A stretch of 64,000 nucleotides of DNA from Hydractinia symbiolongicarpus (Eukaryota > Cnidaria > Hydrozoa > Anthoathecata > Hydractiniidae), in contig NC_079878.1 in NCBI RefSeq assembly GCF_029227915.1, positions 24,391,501 through 24,455,500 on the forward strand. Reading direction: 5' to 3'. Of the stretch, positions 1-13,500 are shown one piece after another. The translations under genes and the position numbers were made by a program. Below the pieces are notes generated by a model, which was given only the letters and a program-made list of their open reading frames with translations, did not search any database and was not told the origin of the DNA. Numbering within the stretch: the first letter of the stretch is position 1; each line of letters opens with the position of its first letter.

Positions 1-2900
1 CAAACAATTGATTTTCAACTGTTACGTTCGTTTTGATCTGCGCTTCATAACAAGATCGTTATGTTTGTTCCTAAAGATAAAGTACACACTTATGAAGTAT
101 AAAGTGCTTCGTCAACTTTCACTTGTTTGTCACTATTTATAAATAATAAAGGCTGATATATGTAAAGCATCAACTTTCTCATGGAATCATAAAGTTAGGC
201 TTGAGTGGGTAGCTTTTAAAGGCAATAAAACAACAATAAAAATAGCGAAAAGTAATGTGAAACAAACTAGTCGATCACCCGTGGAACATCCACAGATGTT
301 CGCCCGTCCTAACAAAGTCAATAAAACTATATCGCATTTGTTATTTGTAGCTTAAATATTTCATGCGTAGTTTAGACTGAACCGATTTTAGCCGATAGAC
401 AAAATACAGCAGCTATTATTATAGAGACTTGTAGTTAACCCGTGGGAAAATTTATAGTGTTTCAATTCCACACTATTTGTGTGCCAATAGCACGGCTCTT
501 TTGCTATTGTTATAGAGATTCTCACATAGAATATAAAGTTTGATGAAAACTAAGATGTTATAACTAGTTATGTGAGCGAAGTGAACAACTACTGACAAAA
601 AAAACTAGAACGAAATAATACACATAACAACAAATAATAACAAAGTCAAAAAATAAGCAAAAAATAACATTAAATAACAACAAAAAACAACAAACAGCAT
701 TATGATATAACACAAAGCAAAACAAGTCTTCACTTTTTTCTTAAAACGCAGATAGGTATACCATTATGATTTTACTTAGCAACAAAGCAAAAAAACAACA
801 TTACCATGCAAGTTCTTGACGTGACCCGCCCAGAAGCACCCACAAGAAGTGCTGTTAATTATACAGAAAAAAAGCTTCCTGTCACAATTAAAACTTTGAT
901 AACATCAAAACATGAAATTAACGCTAGGCTCCAACAGTTTCCTTATCTGCGTGGGGTAATCTGGCTTATACATGAGGGCTGTTAAGGCATTCAATTTAAT
1001 TGTATTCTTATGCTGGATAGAGTGGACTAGTGTTGCATTTTGTGTTTACTATGATATTACCGGTGCTTACTGGTAACGAAAAGTCTACAACGAGATGCTA
1101 GCTTTACCAAGTTTTAAATTTCTAATGTTCCATAACATTTTATGTGTGATTGAAATCAACTTGCATTCAAAACACCTTTAAACCAATTAGGCGATAATTT
1201 AATGCAATTTATTATACTTAAAAATAATTTTTTACATTGAAAACAAATAATTTGTGAACAGCGCAGCAATTTGTTTTTGATTTACACTTGGACCTTCATC
1301 AAGCAGACATCCTGAGACAAATACTTTTATATGTCAGGGACAAATTATTCGAAAACAGTTACTACGCAACATTTTTTAAATCGGACGCATTTATGATCGG
1401 ACACCTTAAAAAAGTATACCTAGAAATGATTTTTTTACATTGCAAACAAATCATTTGTGGAGTGAATATATTAATGAGGGAAGAATTTGTTTTTGATTTA
1501 CAGATGAAAATCTCTAACCCGCCTATTTAAAGACAGACTATTTAATTATTTGTTCCGGACGAATTACTTAGAGAACTACGCAACACTTTTCACAAGCGGA
1601 TACCGGACAACTTTAAAAACCGGACTGCGTAAAGTGGAAAGTTCTATTCGGTCCGATGTGGGCACATTTTGGTTGCAATTAACCTCGATAAAAATGGAAT
1701 TAGATGACGTTCTACATGCATTAACTTTTTTTCTTGAACTTTTTCACGACGGCTACATATATGTTTAGAATATTGGTTGCTATTAGTTACCTTTCGCCGG
1801 TTACTGAGAAATTTAGGAGGAAGCTGTCCAAAGCCTACAGCCCAACAAAGATAATTTTTTTGTGTCCGCCTCAGAAGTGTTCCAGTATAGAAGTGCAAAT
1901 AAATTAATCAAGATTGAGAATGAAAGGTTGGTTGCGAAAAACGTACAGTGGAACCTTTCTGAAGAGAATGCATGTATAAGATAAAACCTTCACAGAAACC
2001 TAAGCGAACACTTTTATAAAGCATATATTATTCCGATCTATTTATATGTTATTCAGAAATTTATTTTTATTTTTATTCAACAAAGGGTTTTATCTTTACC
2101 TGTCAAGAAATACTTCTGATATTGGACAATCGGAAGGCTGTGTGTGTCTACAAATTGCAAAACATTTTTACAGCAAAACCTCTCTCAAGTGAACATTCTT
2201 TAAGACTGATAGCTCTACAGGAAAGACACTTCATACAGAAGTCATTTTTTCTGGTTCTACATGAATTGTAACTAAAATTAAAATCCAAAAAGCAGACATT
2301 AGGAATCATTTATCATCTTCTTTTAAGTTGTTGTTCTTATTTATATCTAGTAAATACGTTTGCCTTGGATTGCTAAGCAATACTTTGCTTCTAGACAATG
2401 AGAAAAACTGCGAGGAAGCGGCAAAACACAAAACTGTATTGCATTTTCAACCCCCAGGGATGCAACCTGTATAACACAAACAAAAAATTGAACCCACAAC
2501 TTTAGAAAGTTTCTGCTGTGTGTTGGTGATGCTGTTTCAATGTTATAAACACTAACAGAACAAAAACATTTGGACAACATCCTATTTTAGGATTTGACAA
2601 TCATCTAAAGAAACCTGAGCTAATTATAATAATAAGGAGAACTAATTGTGGAATTAACCTGAGGTTTCCACTGAACCTCAATATCGCAGAATTTCGTCAA
2701 AAAGTTTTTAAATATACAATAAACAATGTCCTTTGACCCTTTCTAAGAATTTGCTGAGCAAGGTACATGACAAAATAATTACACACAAACGAAGTTATAA
2801 GTGCTGATAGGAACCTGTTTTGTTTTATTTTGACTGAACAATCTTTCACCTAGAAAATACCTCCTCCCTGCTGTTTTTTTCTGTGGTATTCTTTTTGTGG
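1..2900. other. Gene-free AT-rich stretch
   Basis: I found no coding exon I can support. The longest open frames are under 90 codons and resemble no family. Bases 600-720 are a purine-rich, A-rich stretch with AACAACAA-like runs. Short 'CCCGTGG' segments near 281 and 440 suggest old dispersed repeat sequence, but I cannot define borders. Confidence 0.5.
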
Positions 2901-2904
2901 TGAA

Positions 2905-2962
2905 AATAAGTACGGTCTGTACTTATTACTGATATTTAATATATTTTTATTAAATATCAGTA
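2905..2962. repeat. Two adjacent perfect hairpins
   Basis: The first is a 9-bp perfect inverted repeat (2905-2913 with 2919-2927, 5-nt loop). The second is a 14-bp perfect inverted repeat (2927-2940 with 2949-2962, 8-nt loop). They share base 2927. No gene is close by. This could be the core of a small MITE. Confidence 0.75.
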
Positions 2963-3370
2963 AATCGAATTTGTTTCGACGAAAGGACAAAGATAACACG
3001 GGGAGCTTGTTGCTCAGACTGGCGTTATGTTTTTTATATGCAAAATCTCGAAGGATTTAGCTAAATAGCAAGTTAAAAAAGTTTAAACTTTATTTTATTG
3101 AAAAACTTGAGTTAAAAACAAGATAATTATACTTATGTCGAAAAAATTATGGTATGCAATATATGTGGGGCTATATATTTGTTATTAATAAACTTGTTTG
3201 TCACGTTAAACAGTAAATAGCTACCTTCTCACAAACAGGCACCGTGGAACTACGCTTTGCGTAGAAATAACATGGTCTCGATGATAAAACTACTTTTGTC
3301 TTCTGCGAGTCACCTGGCTTAGTAAGAAAAGTTGCAATTAATCCGTAGTATTGTATGTATATGTTACGTA

Positions 3371-3391
3371 TATTATATATATATATATATG
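3371..3391. repeat. (AT)n microsatellite
   Basis: A short TA dinucleotide run lies between two copies of the motif 'TGTTACGTATAT', so the microsatellite sits inside a small local duplication. Confidence 0.7.
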
Positions 3392-3504
3392 TATTGTAAT
3401 GTTACGTATATGAAAACTTTTGTAATTATACCTTTTTTATGCGAAATATACCTACATACATTGGTGCAATATTATACTTAAGATAATTTTAGATGTTGTT
3501 TTTT

Positions 3505-3840
3505 TCCTCAGTGATCATAAAGTTTTCCACCGCCATTAGCTATACTTTCGTGAAATTACTAAAGTCGAAAACCAACAGCCGTTTTGTAGCCCCTTCGAAG
3601 TTAAGAGAGTTATGAACTTATTTTTAGGATTCTCTTATGAAAATGTGACGCGAGGTTATGTAACATTTAAGTACTCAAATGAATATTTATAAGGTACTCA
3701 AACATCGGCCAACTGGAATTATGTCGCACTGTTTCCTGCGATCTCTTCAATCTAACAGCTACTATTAAAAACACCCGTAAACTCAAACATCAAGAAGCTC
3801 TTCCAACGCCCCTACCCACTTAGATAACTCAAAAGTTTTT
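3505..3840. repeat. Dispersed repeat, copy 1 (pairs with 40960-41225)
   Basis: This stretch shares several near-identical blocks, in the same order and orientation, with the sequence in the ODAD2 intron at 40960-41225. Examples are 'CCTCAGTGATCATAAA' near the start, 'AAGTCGAAAACCAACA' about 70 bp later and 'TAGCCCCTT' after that. The family is unknown and no coding capacity is visible, so it looks like a non-autonomous element. Confidence 0.65.
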
Positions 3841-3849
3841 TCGCTGAAA

Positions 3850-6130
3850 AAGGAAACTAAAAGAAGCAAATACAAGGAGACTGTTTTTTCTTCTTCCATT
3901 TTAACAAAATACGTGCAATTCAGAAAATGAAAGATCGTTTTTAATCTGGGTTTCATCTCCACGTTTAAACCTTTTTTCCGTGCATGTCAACGCCCATATC
4001 CACCATACTCACCAAACGTTTGTTGCTCTTCGGATACGTTGCTTGCGTCAAACGTATTGCAACCCATGCATAGATTTTTCCGGACTCCCAGCGTAAGACA
4101 ATGCGTGCTCAGGAATATAATTTTAAATTAATCCACAAGAGCTATAAATGGATTTGTCGTCTTTTTTGCAACTTAACATCCAACTGTCACATCCCCACAG
4201 TTGATTTCAATTTTAACTTTGAGTTATTCTGCCAAAAAAATGTTACTTTGACCTATTTTTGTGCTAAGAATTACCTGTCACTTTACAAATCCACCTGAAA
4301 AAAATCTGTTGATTCATTACACGAAATTAATAAAAACTTCATTAAACAAAAACCCATGATTGGACGTTTAAAGATAGACCCGTTCTTAGCTTCAGCACAA
4401 ACTTTTAAAGTCTTTTACCTGGCAACGTGTATCTTAAGTCGAATAAGTATTTGACTCGATTTACCAGTACCGCCGTGTATTACCCTGGGGACGTGGACAG
4501 GGGACTTAACTTGCTTACTATATACACAGAGTAACTGAAAAAATGGCGGAGATGTTATAGTAGTGGAACATTGATCTTCTAACCAATCAAGTTTTCACGT
4601 TTAATATTTACTCCAACCCAATTTAAAGAAAGTGTATCAGCCCCTTTGCAGCCTTTACTGACTGTGAACCGACTTCTGTGGGAGGTAAGCAAGTTACAGC
4701 ATTATTATTTGAAGTCTTTACTGTAAAGTAACATTACAGTGGGAGAGGAAGCAAAATCAATCCTTTGGACGGAATCCTTGCCCTTGTACGATAGACTGGT
4801 ACTTAATTGTTTTACGTAAATAGTTTGTTAGCTATTCTAATCACTAATCACTTCGGCGCTGTGCACAAATTTCTTCAAATTTTTTTATAAATCATTATGC
4901 ATAACAAGATTTGTTTAAATTAATTACTATAAATATTTTTTTGACTGACTGATCTAACTTTACTCAACCTCGTTCCAACTGCCTGTTACCTCCTTTTTTA
5001 TGTCTGAAAAGTGAGAGTCTTCTCGTCGTCCCAATATAAAAAAAGAAACAACATGCGCTTGGAACGAGATTGAACTTTACCTGCTTCACGAATTCCATAC
5101 TTGTGGTGCTTGCGAAGTGAAAGGAGAGCTTCCAAGTAGGCGTTTTGGTTTTTGTTTCTTTCCTAAAAAACTTGGGGCGGAAAAGGGTAACTTTACGCCC
5201 CGCGAAGGTTTCCACGGGTAATTCTCAACCTTGATCAAAGAACTCCTTGTCTCTTTTTGTTTATCCCAAGACTAAAAACCCCGGGGACGGGGCTGGATAA
5301 TTCTTTTTGGATTTACATTCTTTGTAAGTTCGAAGCACAGGGAAGAATAAATTAATCAGCACATGCCAAATTTAACACTTTTTGTATGACGTAAGCAATA
5401 ACATTATTTTTTTAGAGTCGCATTTGAGCAAGTTATGTTTTATTGAGTAATTAACTCGTCAGGTTTGTATTAACCCAAAAAAGCTCCCCTCCCCTTCGCT
5501 TCCTAATTTTTCTGTAATAACTTATATAAGAATAACACATCGTTTTAGAAATTGAAATTTGGAGATAATTCAAGATAGTCAAAAACTTCTTTTGGTATGT
5601 GAACTCCCGTCTACCTTCCAGTTCTTTTCGTTTTCAAGGATTCTTCTTTCTTCACCTGTTCTTTTCTGTGCACCTTCGCAAATTTTGCTTCATTAACAAT
5701 GTCTGAGAGTGGTTGGGAGACATTGCAAATGCCGAGACTTTCTTTAAAAATTTCAATATTTCCTATTGAACTGGTTCAAAACCATCACAATCATCAGACT
5801 TTTAAATGGTCTGTACTTGATTATTTATCACGTCCAGCACATTTTTATTTTTATCAGAAATTTTTTTGCAATTTCTGGCATTTTTCGCGAAGTATATTTC
5901 GGAAAACTTTCAAAAATGACAATTCACCAAACTTTATTCGGTCCAGATTTTCTATATCGTCGTTTATAGCGCGCTTCGCATGACTTATCAATTTAAAACA
6001 GCTTCATCTTAACTGTATGCACAATTGTTTATATTAAAAAGTAGTTGACTTATGATTTTATAGTGCATTAAAAACTTGCAGAAATGTTGCTTTATTCACG
6101 ATCCAACTCTGTGAGTAAGTAAAAAGTAAG
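3850..6130. other. Gene-free stretch
   Basis: There are only short open frames without recognisable domains, such as the ones at 4101-4298 and 5699-5983, which are rich in Phe, Ile and Lys as expected of random AT-rich DNA. I see nothing I can name. Confidence 0.45.
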
Positions 6131-6385
6131 TAGGTAACGGGAAGGTTAATGGCTGGCCATTCCTCTCCTCTGATTGTAACTATGTTACATTACCACCAGT
6201 GATACCTATTGCTAAGTATTGCTCTAACTTGCTTGCCTGACGCACAAGCCGGTTTGCGGTCAGTAGATGGCTCCAAATGGACTCACAACAATACATTTAA
6301 AATGCGCTGAAGTGGGGACTCGAACCTGAAACATTATAATTACAACTGGAATGCGCTATCACTACACTATATCCGCTGTATACTA
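6130..6385 (-). mobile_element. tRNA-derived SINE (family A)
   Basis: Read on the minus strand, 6385-6305 looks like a tRNA gene head. An A-box-like segment (complement of about 6355-6372) is followed about 35 bp later by a near-consensus B box, GGTTCGAGTCC (complement of 6316-6326). Downstream is a non-tRNA body, ending near 6130 in short TTAC repeats. The head does not fold into a clean tRNA and has no proper acceptor stem, so I call it a SINE and not a functional tRNA. Confidence 0.6.
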
Positions 6386-7189
6386 GCACGAATACCAACC
6401 GTGGCCATTTATATAATAAAGTTTACACTTTCTTGGTCTCTATTTAATACCTTGTGATCGTCAATTTGAAATATACCATGATCCCACAGTTGTGAATATT
6501 AAATGAAGAGCTTCATAAGGGAGACACTGCACAGTAAGGGCTCACTCGTCATAAAAAATGGACTTATGGCCTTACGCAGCAGGTGCTTGGTTGGTCAAAA
6601 TAGTGCTGTCGTAGTTCTTCAGTCGTTAAACAGGTCACAAAATCCGAATATCTTTAGGCTCAATTTTCCCCGTGCGACCGATGTAGCAATGTTCGACCTC
6701 GCTAACAAGAAGTTCTTAAAATGATATAATTGTTTATTTCAGAGATTTTGGCATTACATTGATAAGTCGAAGGTTTTGAAGACGCTGGCCGTATAACAAA
6801 GAAACGTTAGAACACAGGTTAGTCTTCGAAGTTTTAAAGCTGTTCTTTATAGTGTTGCCACCTTGTGGATGATGGCTAGCGAAAAAATAAAAATTAGAAA
6901 CTCAAAATTGACCTTTTCGGGTATAAGGAAATGTTAGAGTGCATGCTAATTGCTTGTCCATTGTTTGAAATAATTTTATGAGAATTTGACCATACAGTTT
7001 TAAGGGGAAAAAGAAAATCGTTCGCTACTAGAAGTATTCGTCTTTCAAGTGTTTATTAATCTATATATTAACAGCTATTTTTTCTGTCTTTCCGCAAGAA
7101 AAGTTTTCTGCAACGAGCACGCGAAATAATGTGTTATTTAAAGACGGACGACCCCGTGGATTTGTCCCAAGACTAGTTAGATAGATTCT

Positions 7190-7395
7190 GTCTGTGAATC
7201 TTTCCTTTACGCTTAGCGCTCAGCATGATAAATATGGTTGATATATTAGGCGGTTGTTGAGCGATTGCTGTGCTTGCACAACTTTCGTAGCTCAAATAGG
7301 AGCTTTAAAGGCGGTAGGACCCCCTTCACAGGACCCTTTTGGAAAGCATACCGATATAAACTGAAGAGGTTCTCCTGGATGAATAATATTTTAAA
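7190..7395 (+). mobile_element. SINE family B, body copy 1
   Basis: The body matches the SINE at 56565-56850 in the same orientation. It contains an exact shared block around 'GAGCGATTGCTGTGCTTGCA', followed by 'TTTCGTAGCTCAAATA' and a 'GGACCCC..TTCACAGGACC' segment. No clear tRNA-like head remains upstream here, so this copy is 5' degraded or truncated. Confidence 0.65.
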
Positions 7396-7399
7396 AAAA

Positions 7400-10150
7400 A
7401 AGAGAACTTACGATATGCTTGATGTATAAATTTGCTTTGGCAGTATCAATTTTTACAAATTTTAAAGATGTTTTATGACTATTATTATTATTACTAGCCA
7501 TGATGATGCCACAACATTATAAAGCCGAGAACACACTGCTAAGAGTGATTTGAATGCTTTGCACGACTACGATGTTTCCTTTTTATAAAAGATTTATTAC
7601 AATTGGCCCAAGCCTTATAATTCTTAGTTATTCGTCAAAAATGAGCCTAAATTTTCTTAGGTGATTTTTAATTACCACAAAATTTTGTAATAAAGGCGGG
7701 AAAAATGAAAAACAAAAATTTGCTTTAAACAACTTGAACAACAATGACCTCTTGTTAGAAAAAAACTGTCAGATTATATATTAAACGACGCACACTTCAA
7801 CATGTCGATGTTATCCTTTTCAATACAGTTCTGTATGATCATCGAAGGGTTAAAAGCAAGGCAAAATTAGCAACATAAGTGTATGGTTACATACTTTCAA
7901 ACTTAGGGTGATTCTGATAAAAAAAATTCTTATAAAAAAGAAACAGTGTACGATATTCAGTTTGTAGTTATCTAACCACTTTTTTTTATCAATTTTGCAT
8001 AACTTAAAAATAAACTAAAAGCAATAAAATATTAACCTGAATACACTCTTTTTAAAGTTATTTTTGTAACCTTAGAAATAGATACATAAATATTAATATT
8101 AAGAAAAAAGACCCACACTCGGTCCTCATCGCAGCGTTGCTACATAGAGTTACAGGAATTTTGTTTAGCTGTTGCCACTAACAACCCAGCCGTAAATTTA
8201 AGCCCCTTTCACACTTGTAAGCAATTCTAACCATACTATATTGTAAATTTAAAATTTTTTTTGAAACCAGACAACTGAATACGATTTTAATAATTTATTT
8301 TTATTAAATTTAAACATATGTAAGCTATCTTATGTTAAAAAATAATATTGTTTGAATCTGTTTTTTTTTTTTAATGCAACTTTATCGCAAATTAACACTT
8401 AATGTAAACCAGATCTAATAGTGCCATTATATTAGCTACGTAGTAGCCATGTTTGAAATCAAAGAACTTGTAAAAATGCGTAAACAAACTGCGATTACTG
8501 GCTAAATTGCTGCTAAAGAAGTTCATAAATTTCTTTGGTGTTTAAAGATGATGGAAAAGGGGTATGTACGACAGTTTTTCTACACGTTTTTTAAATTATT
8601 TGTACTAGCTAGCTAACTGAAAGTAAAAATCTAGCTCCTACTAGCCAGGTGTTGGGCAGTAAAATTGATGTCTTTCTTCTTCTTTTCCCCAAATTAGAAA
8701 AATTGTGTATTTCCAATTTGGGGATCTTGGTTGCCTCTAGAGTCGACAATCATTATTATGGGTTCATACTGTGAATTATATACATAGCTAATATAATAAC
8801 GATACTGTGTGTGTTGTGGGATTTATTCTCTCACGTAATATTGTTCCATGCTCACATTTGGATGGGATATGTTTTCATTGTCATCAAATGTGTTCTTGCC
8901 ATTTTAGAACAAAAAACAGCCACTTTTATGAAAAGATTATTTAGGTTAACAACAACAAGTTGTTTTTAATTGGTTCAACATCCTTCTAAAAACCATTTTG
9001 ATAATACGACAGTAACAAATGTACATGCAACCTTGCACAAATGATATCAATTCGTTTAAGAACTTCTTCCAAATCGTTTTCAAATCATTTTAAAATAGGT
9101 CTAAAATTTTTCATTTTTCTTAGTCTGTTATAAATCGTTTTGTGTAAAAAATATAAAACATTTATTTTGTTACATGATAAGATTATGAAACGATGTAAAA
9201 AAGTATAATAATGAAATGATTTCCATACAGTGAAAATTCTTTTTATTCATATTAACAATAAAACGATTTGGAAGACAATACCTAAGCTAACTTGTTGCAA
9301 ATCAGTGCAAAATTACAGGGCCTTTTCAGGCTAGTTAGGCATTTTAAATTTTTTTCCCTGAAACAGTCAAATCATTTTTAAATTAAAAAAAACACAATTG
9401 TGTGATTATACTAAAGCTTAGAACCCTGTGTGAACTTACTAAGTCAGAAAAACACAGAGCTTATGTCAACATTATATACTTCATCTATAAACAAAAATTG
9501 CAAGGGCTAAACATGTCTGTCCTATTGACAAGAGTTTTCATTATAAACTTATTAATAGCAGTACATCAAATAACTTAAAAGTGGGTGGAAATAACTGACA
9601 TCAGCTCCTGTGTTAGTAACTAGGAAACACGCAAGACCAAAATTAGTCCAATTTCTAAAAGTAGAGTTAACTCACATGTTTTGAAACAGACAGGTTCTTC
9701 ATAAACTCGTTTGTTCCCATAAAAACCTTGCAAAGCAACATCAAGATTCCAAGTTATAGGGTTGTCGTCAGCAAGAAATTAAATGGCTGGTGATGAGCAA
9801 ACGAGTGTGATTTTGCCGAAAAATTTTTTGTTAACCAATTCACTTTTATGACATCTATGCATTGATAAAGTTTGGATGCACACCCCTCAAAATGTCTAAT
9901 ATTAATAATGACAGAAAATGTCAAAATTTGTTATTACTTAAAAATGACATAATTTATGAAGCATAATTAAATCTGAAATTCTTTAAATGTGAGCAAGCAG
10001 TTTACTCTCTCATCATTTTATACCAACAACAACCTTGAACTTTAAACCTGATCGAAACAAACTATTTTATTTAAAAGAAACCTTTGCAATTAAAGTCTTT
10101 TTTAAATATTTTTTTACTTGTTCGCAATTCTATCTTTTTTTTCACATTGA
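7400..10150. other. Gene-free AT-rich stretch
   Basis: Nothing codes convincingly. Many T and A homopolymers are present. No exon, RNA gene or transposon border can be named from sequence alone. Confidence 0.45.
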
Positions 10151-10159
10151 CAATTTCTT

Positions 10160-10330
10160 GCATTCTTAGCTTAGTTGGTATAGGGTTCATTACCCACATA
10201 AGGCTGTGGTGCAGTTAAACACTCTAGAACTACCTTTGTGGTTCCTGCTGGAAAAAACTTACAGGCTATATCATTTGAAATTAGTGAGGCTGACGGCATA
10301 AAATATCAATCACTATTTTTTCTACCTATG
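10160..10330 (+). mobile_element. Possible decayed tRNA-derived SINE (family D)
   Basis: A perfect Pol III A-box consensus match, TAGCTTAGTTGG, sits at 10167-10178. The expected B box about 40 bp downstream is degraded, and no copy of the body was found elsewhere in the window. It lies about 200-350 bp upstream of the LRR gene, so a chance match or a promoter role cannot be excluded. Confidence 0.35.
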
Positions 10331-10523
10331 CTGTGTTAACCTAGGAGAGCAATTATGATGGTATTATCAAATGCAATGCCGCTCTGTGGGCTCTTGAACT
10401 TTTCAGCTGCTTTTGTAAAAATAACACCCTTCATTTTCCTAAGTTTTACTTATCAAATTTATTTATAAATAGATTTCTTTATCAAAATATGTGATGAATT
10501 TAAAAAATATTTACTCTAATAGA

Positions 10524-13500
10524 ATGTCTGCTCTTGTTTTTAGGTCTATTGTTAGAAGACCAGCAGAGAGATTTTTGACGAATGGAGATTTCGCAACATC
10601 AGGTGTTCCTATTGTTTGCGTCACTGCACAAGATTATCATGATGATGAAAGTGATGATGAACTGCTTAATATTTTACCGGTAAATTTTCTTTCTCTTCCC
10701 TAACTTTTTTTCTTAGAAAAAACAAAAATATTGTCTTTTTTTAATAATCTTTTAAAATAATTGGTAAAGTTACTTCTCAATTAAAAAATTATTACACAAA
10801 GTGTAATACATTTGCAGTGGTGTCATTATGTATGATTGAACAAATTCAGCATTATTATTAACAGACTTTTTGTTATGCCAAAATGCTCTGCTGTGACTTT
10901 TATTTTTGATCATAGCTTCCAGCATCAAAGTATAGATACTCCAAATGGTCAGAACTTGAAGATACCGAGATTACATCCAACATGTTAAGAACACCTCGGA
11001 TACGAAAACGTAAGTTAATTCTAATCAAGATGCAACGGTTTTAGAGCGTTCTTTTCACATTTGCTCATCTGAAAACGTCAAATACTAATACTGATGTGGC
11101 ATACCTATTAAATTCATTAAGTTCCATTCCTAAACCAGTGTGTTTAAATTGTAGCGGAATCAGCTTTGTGTCAGATGACAAGTTATAGATTATTAAGGTG
11201 TCTCAAGTGAAATGAAAACCAATTTTCACATGATGAAAACAAATCAATCATTACCATAAAATGCCTAAATTGTTAAATTTCATTCACTTTACATTGCAAA
11301 CTGCAATACCACACAGCTCATTGGATTTTTGTAAATGTACTTAAAAAAGAGTTTATTGTAATGTTTTGTTTTAATATTATAGCTCCAAGTGGTTTCAAAA
11401 AAGACACAATATGGATGCTGGAAGAGCAAGAACGAGCTGCACTGGCAGAAGATGGGGAATTACCTGACCGGTATCAAGCCGTACCTAAGAAAAAAAGATG
11501 GGGTCGAGGAAAGAAGAAGGACTACCAAAATAAATTGGAAAATTGGGAACAGTGTGAGGTATCCTTCTATGCTTTTGTTAAACTGAATTTGTAGTAGATG
11601 GTTTTTTGTGAGTTTGTATTTTGTGATTTTGGTTTTGGCGCCATTGCCAATAGGTTCTACTACTCCAAAAACAAAATCCTTGTATAGAAAGAAAACTAGT
11701 ATATTCTCTTTCTTGTGTTTTAGTGCGTAAATTTATCATACCAAGACCTTGGCCACCCTTACCAAATGAAAGAGTTTTTAAAAGTTTTGCGAAAACTTAT
11801 TCGTGCTGAAATGATTGAACTACTGGAAGATTCATTATCTGATCTTTCAACTGTGTGCTTTCCCCGGTATGTAGTATCAATAGTTTGAAATGAAACGAAT
11901 GAAAATTTTTCAACTGCTGGCCGATAAAGATCTGCGACTAACATAGTTACAAGGCTGGCTTTTGAAATAAAATATCGAGAGTATTGTTTTTTGATCTTTT
12001 TGTGTTTTATATAATTCATTTCGATTTTTTTGTATGGATTTTCTTGTTAGTTCGTGGTAGTGCGTCTACAAACAGCATGTAAAATGAATTATGTCTTATT
12101 ATTTTTTGAATTTTAGATGTAAATATTTATACCTGCAGAGAAATCAGTTGAAGAATCTCAAGGTAAAACATTCTTGAGACCTTTATATCAAATCTTCAAG
12201 ACAAAATCCCAAAATGTTGAGTAAAATTTTAAAATATCAGTCTTTAAGCTATCTGAGTACACATGTTTTTGTCTGAGAAAGCTGAACCTCTAAAAAGCCT
12301 ATTTTATACGTTTTAAAGCCAATAACTAACCATATCAGCAGCTCATTGAGTCATTGAAATAATAAAAAAATCCAACTCGTTACAACGAATAAACATAAAT
12401 ATTTTTTCACTAACACATCTGCTGCTGGCTACGTGAAAAAGTTATTCTTTCAAAAAAAGCGAGATATCCCAAAGTAGTAATATCTGAAAACCTTTTTAAC
12501 CCTCTTTAGAGATAGTTAGCTCTTTTTGGGTCAGAGATTGATTCCTCAACCCCGTGATTTTTGTTCAAAAAACTTTTGCACGAGTAGGAGCTGATTGTTG
12601 AAATTTGGTGACTTTTTGTAAATAATCTAAAAATATTTTTATGGTTGCATAGAAATAAAATATTTTAGGCCCATATCGAATCGAGAAAATGATTTTTTAA
12701 CTTTGTTTGTAATTGCATCTAACGTGAATAACATGATTTATATCTTTCAATGTTACTTTTTAATCCCGGCTTGTATAGGGATCGCATCTGAAACCTTATT
12801 TCAACCGAATAAACATTTTCTACACTCTTACAATTTGTCTTCAAAAGTGTCAATTTTATCTGTCTTTTTGTTTAGAAACTTCCTAAGTTGACCATTATTG
12901 AACATCTTTCATTACAACAAAACAATATCACGAATTTGAACGGTTTGGAAGCATTGAAGCAGACGAGGCTAAAGTCGTTGACATTGAAAGAAAATCCTGT
13001 ATCGCTTCAACCTTCTTACAGACAAAGGTAAGTCCATTTTGTTACTGTCGGAATAACACGGATTATAACATGCCAATAAATTCAAAAAAGAGTAAATAAA
13101 TAAAATAATTAAGCTTAAGCACCCCTGGGGTCAAAGGACGTGGCTTATTATAAAGAGGGGCGGGCTAATAAATTGGTAACTTGTAATTATTGAAAATAGT
13201 TTTAACATCTAAAACTGTAATCTATTGAAATTGTTTTATGAAAGAAAAATTCAACAAAAAATTATCCAAACCTAAAAATGCATAATTTCATGTATTACTG
13301 AATTAAGTGTTGTAATTCATAAAAATGACGTTAGGGTTACTCTTTTTTCTAATCCCATTTTCCAATCACGTGGTAACATACCGCAATCTTGGTTTTCCGT
13401 TCACGATAAGTTTACTGAATGCTTTTCAGGTGCCCATGGGAACAATTCAAGTTATTCCCATTTGTTGTAAACGTGTATTCTGATAACTCTAACCCCTTGT

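Noticed and set aside
8735-8747. CTCTAGAGTCGAC, identical to part of a common cloning-vector polylinker
   Set aside because: Only 13 bases match and both flanks are ordinary AT-rich genomic sequence without further polylinker or vector sequence. Chance is the simplest reading, though a read-level check would be easy.
10866-10884. A 19-base match between 10866-10884 and the complement of sequence near 31180
   Set aside because: The similarity does not extend on either side, so it is probably chance in AT-rich DNA.
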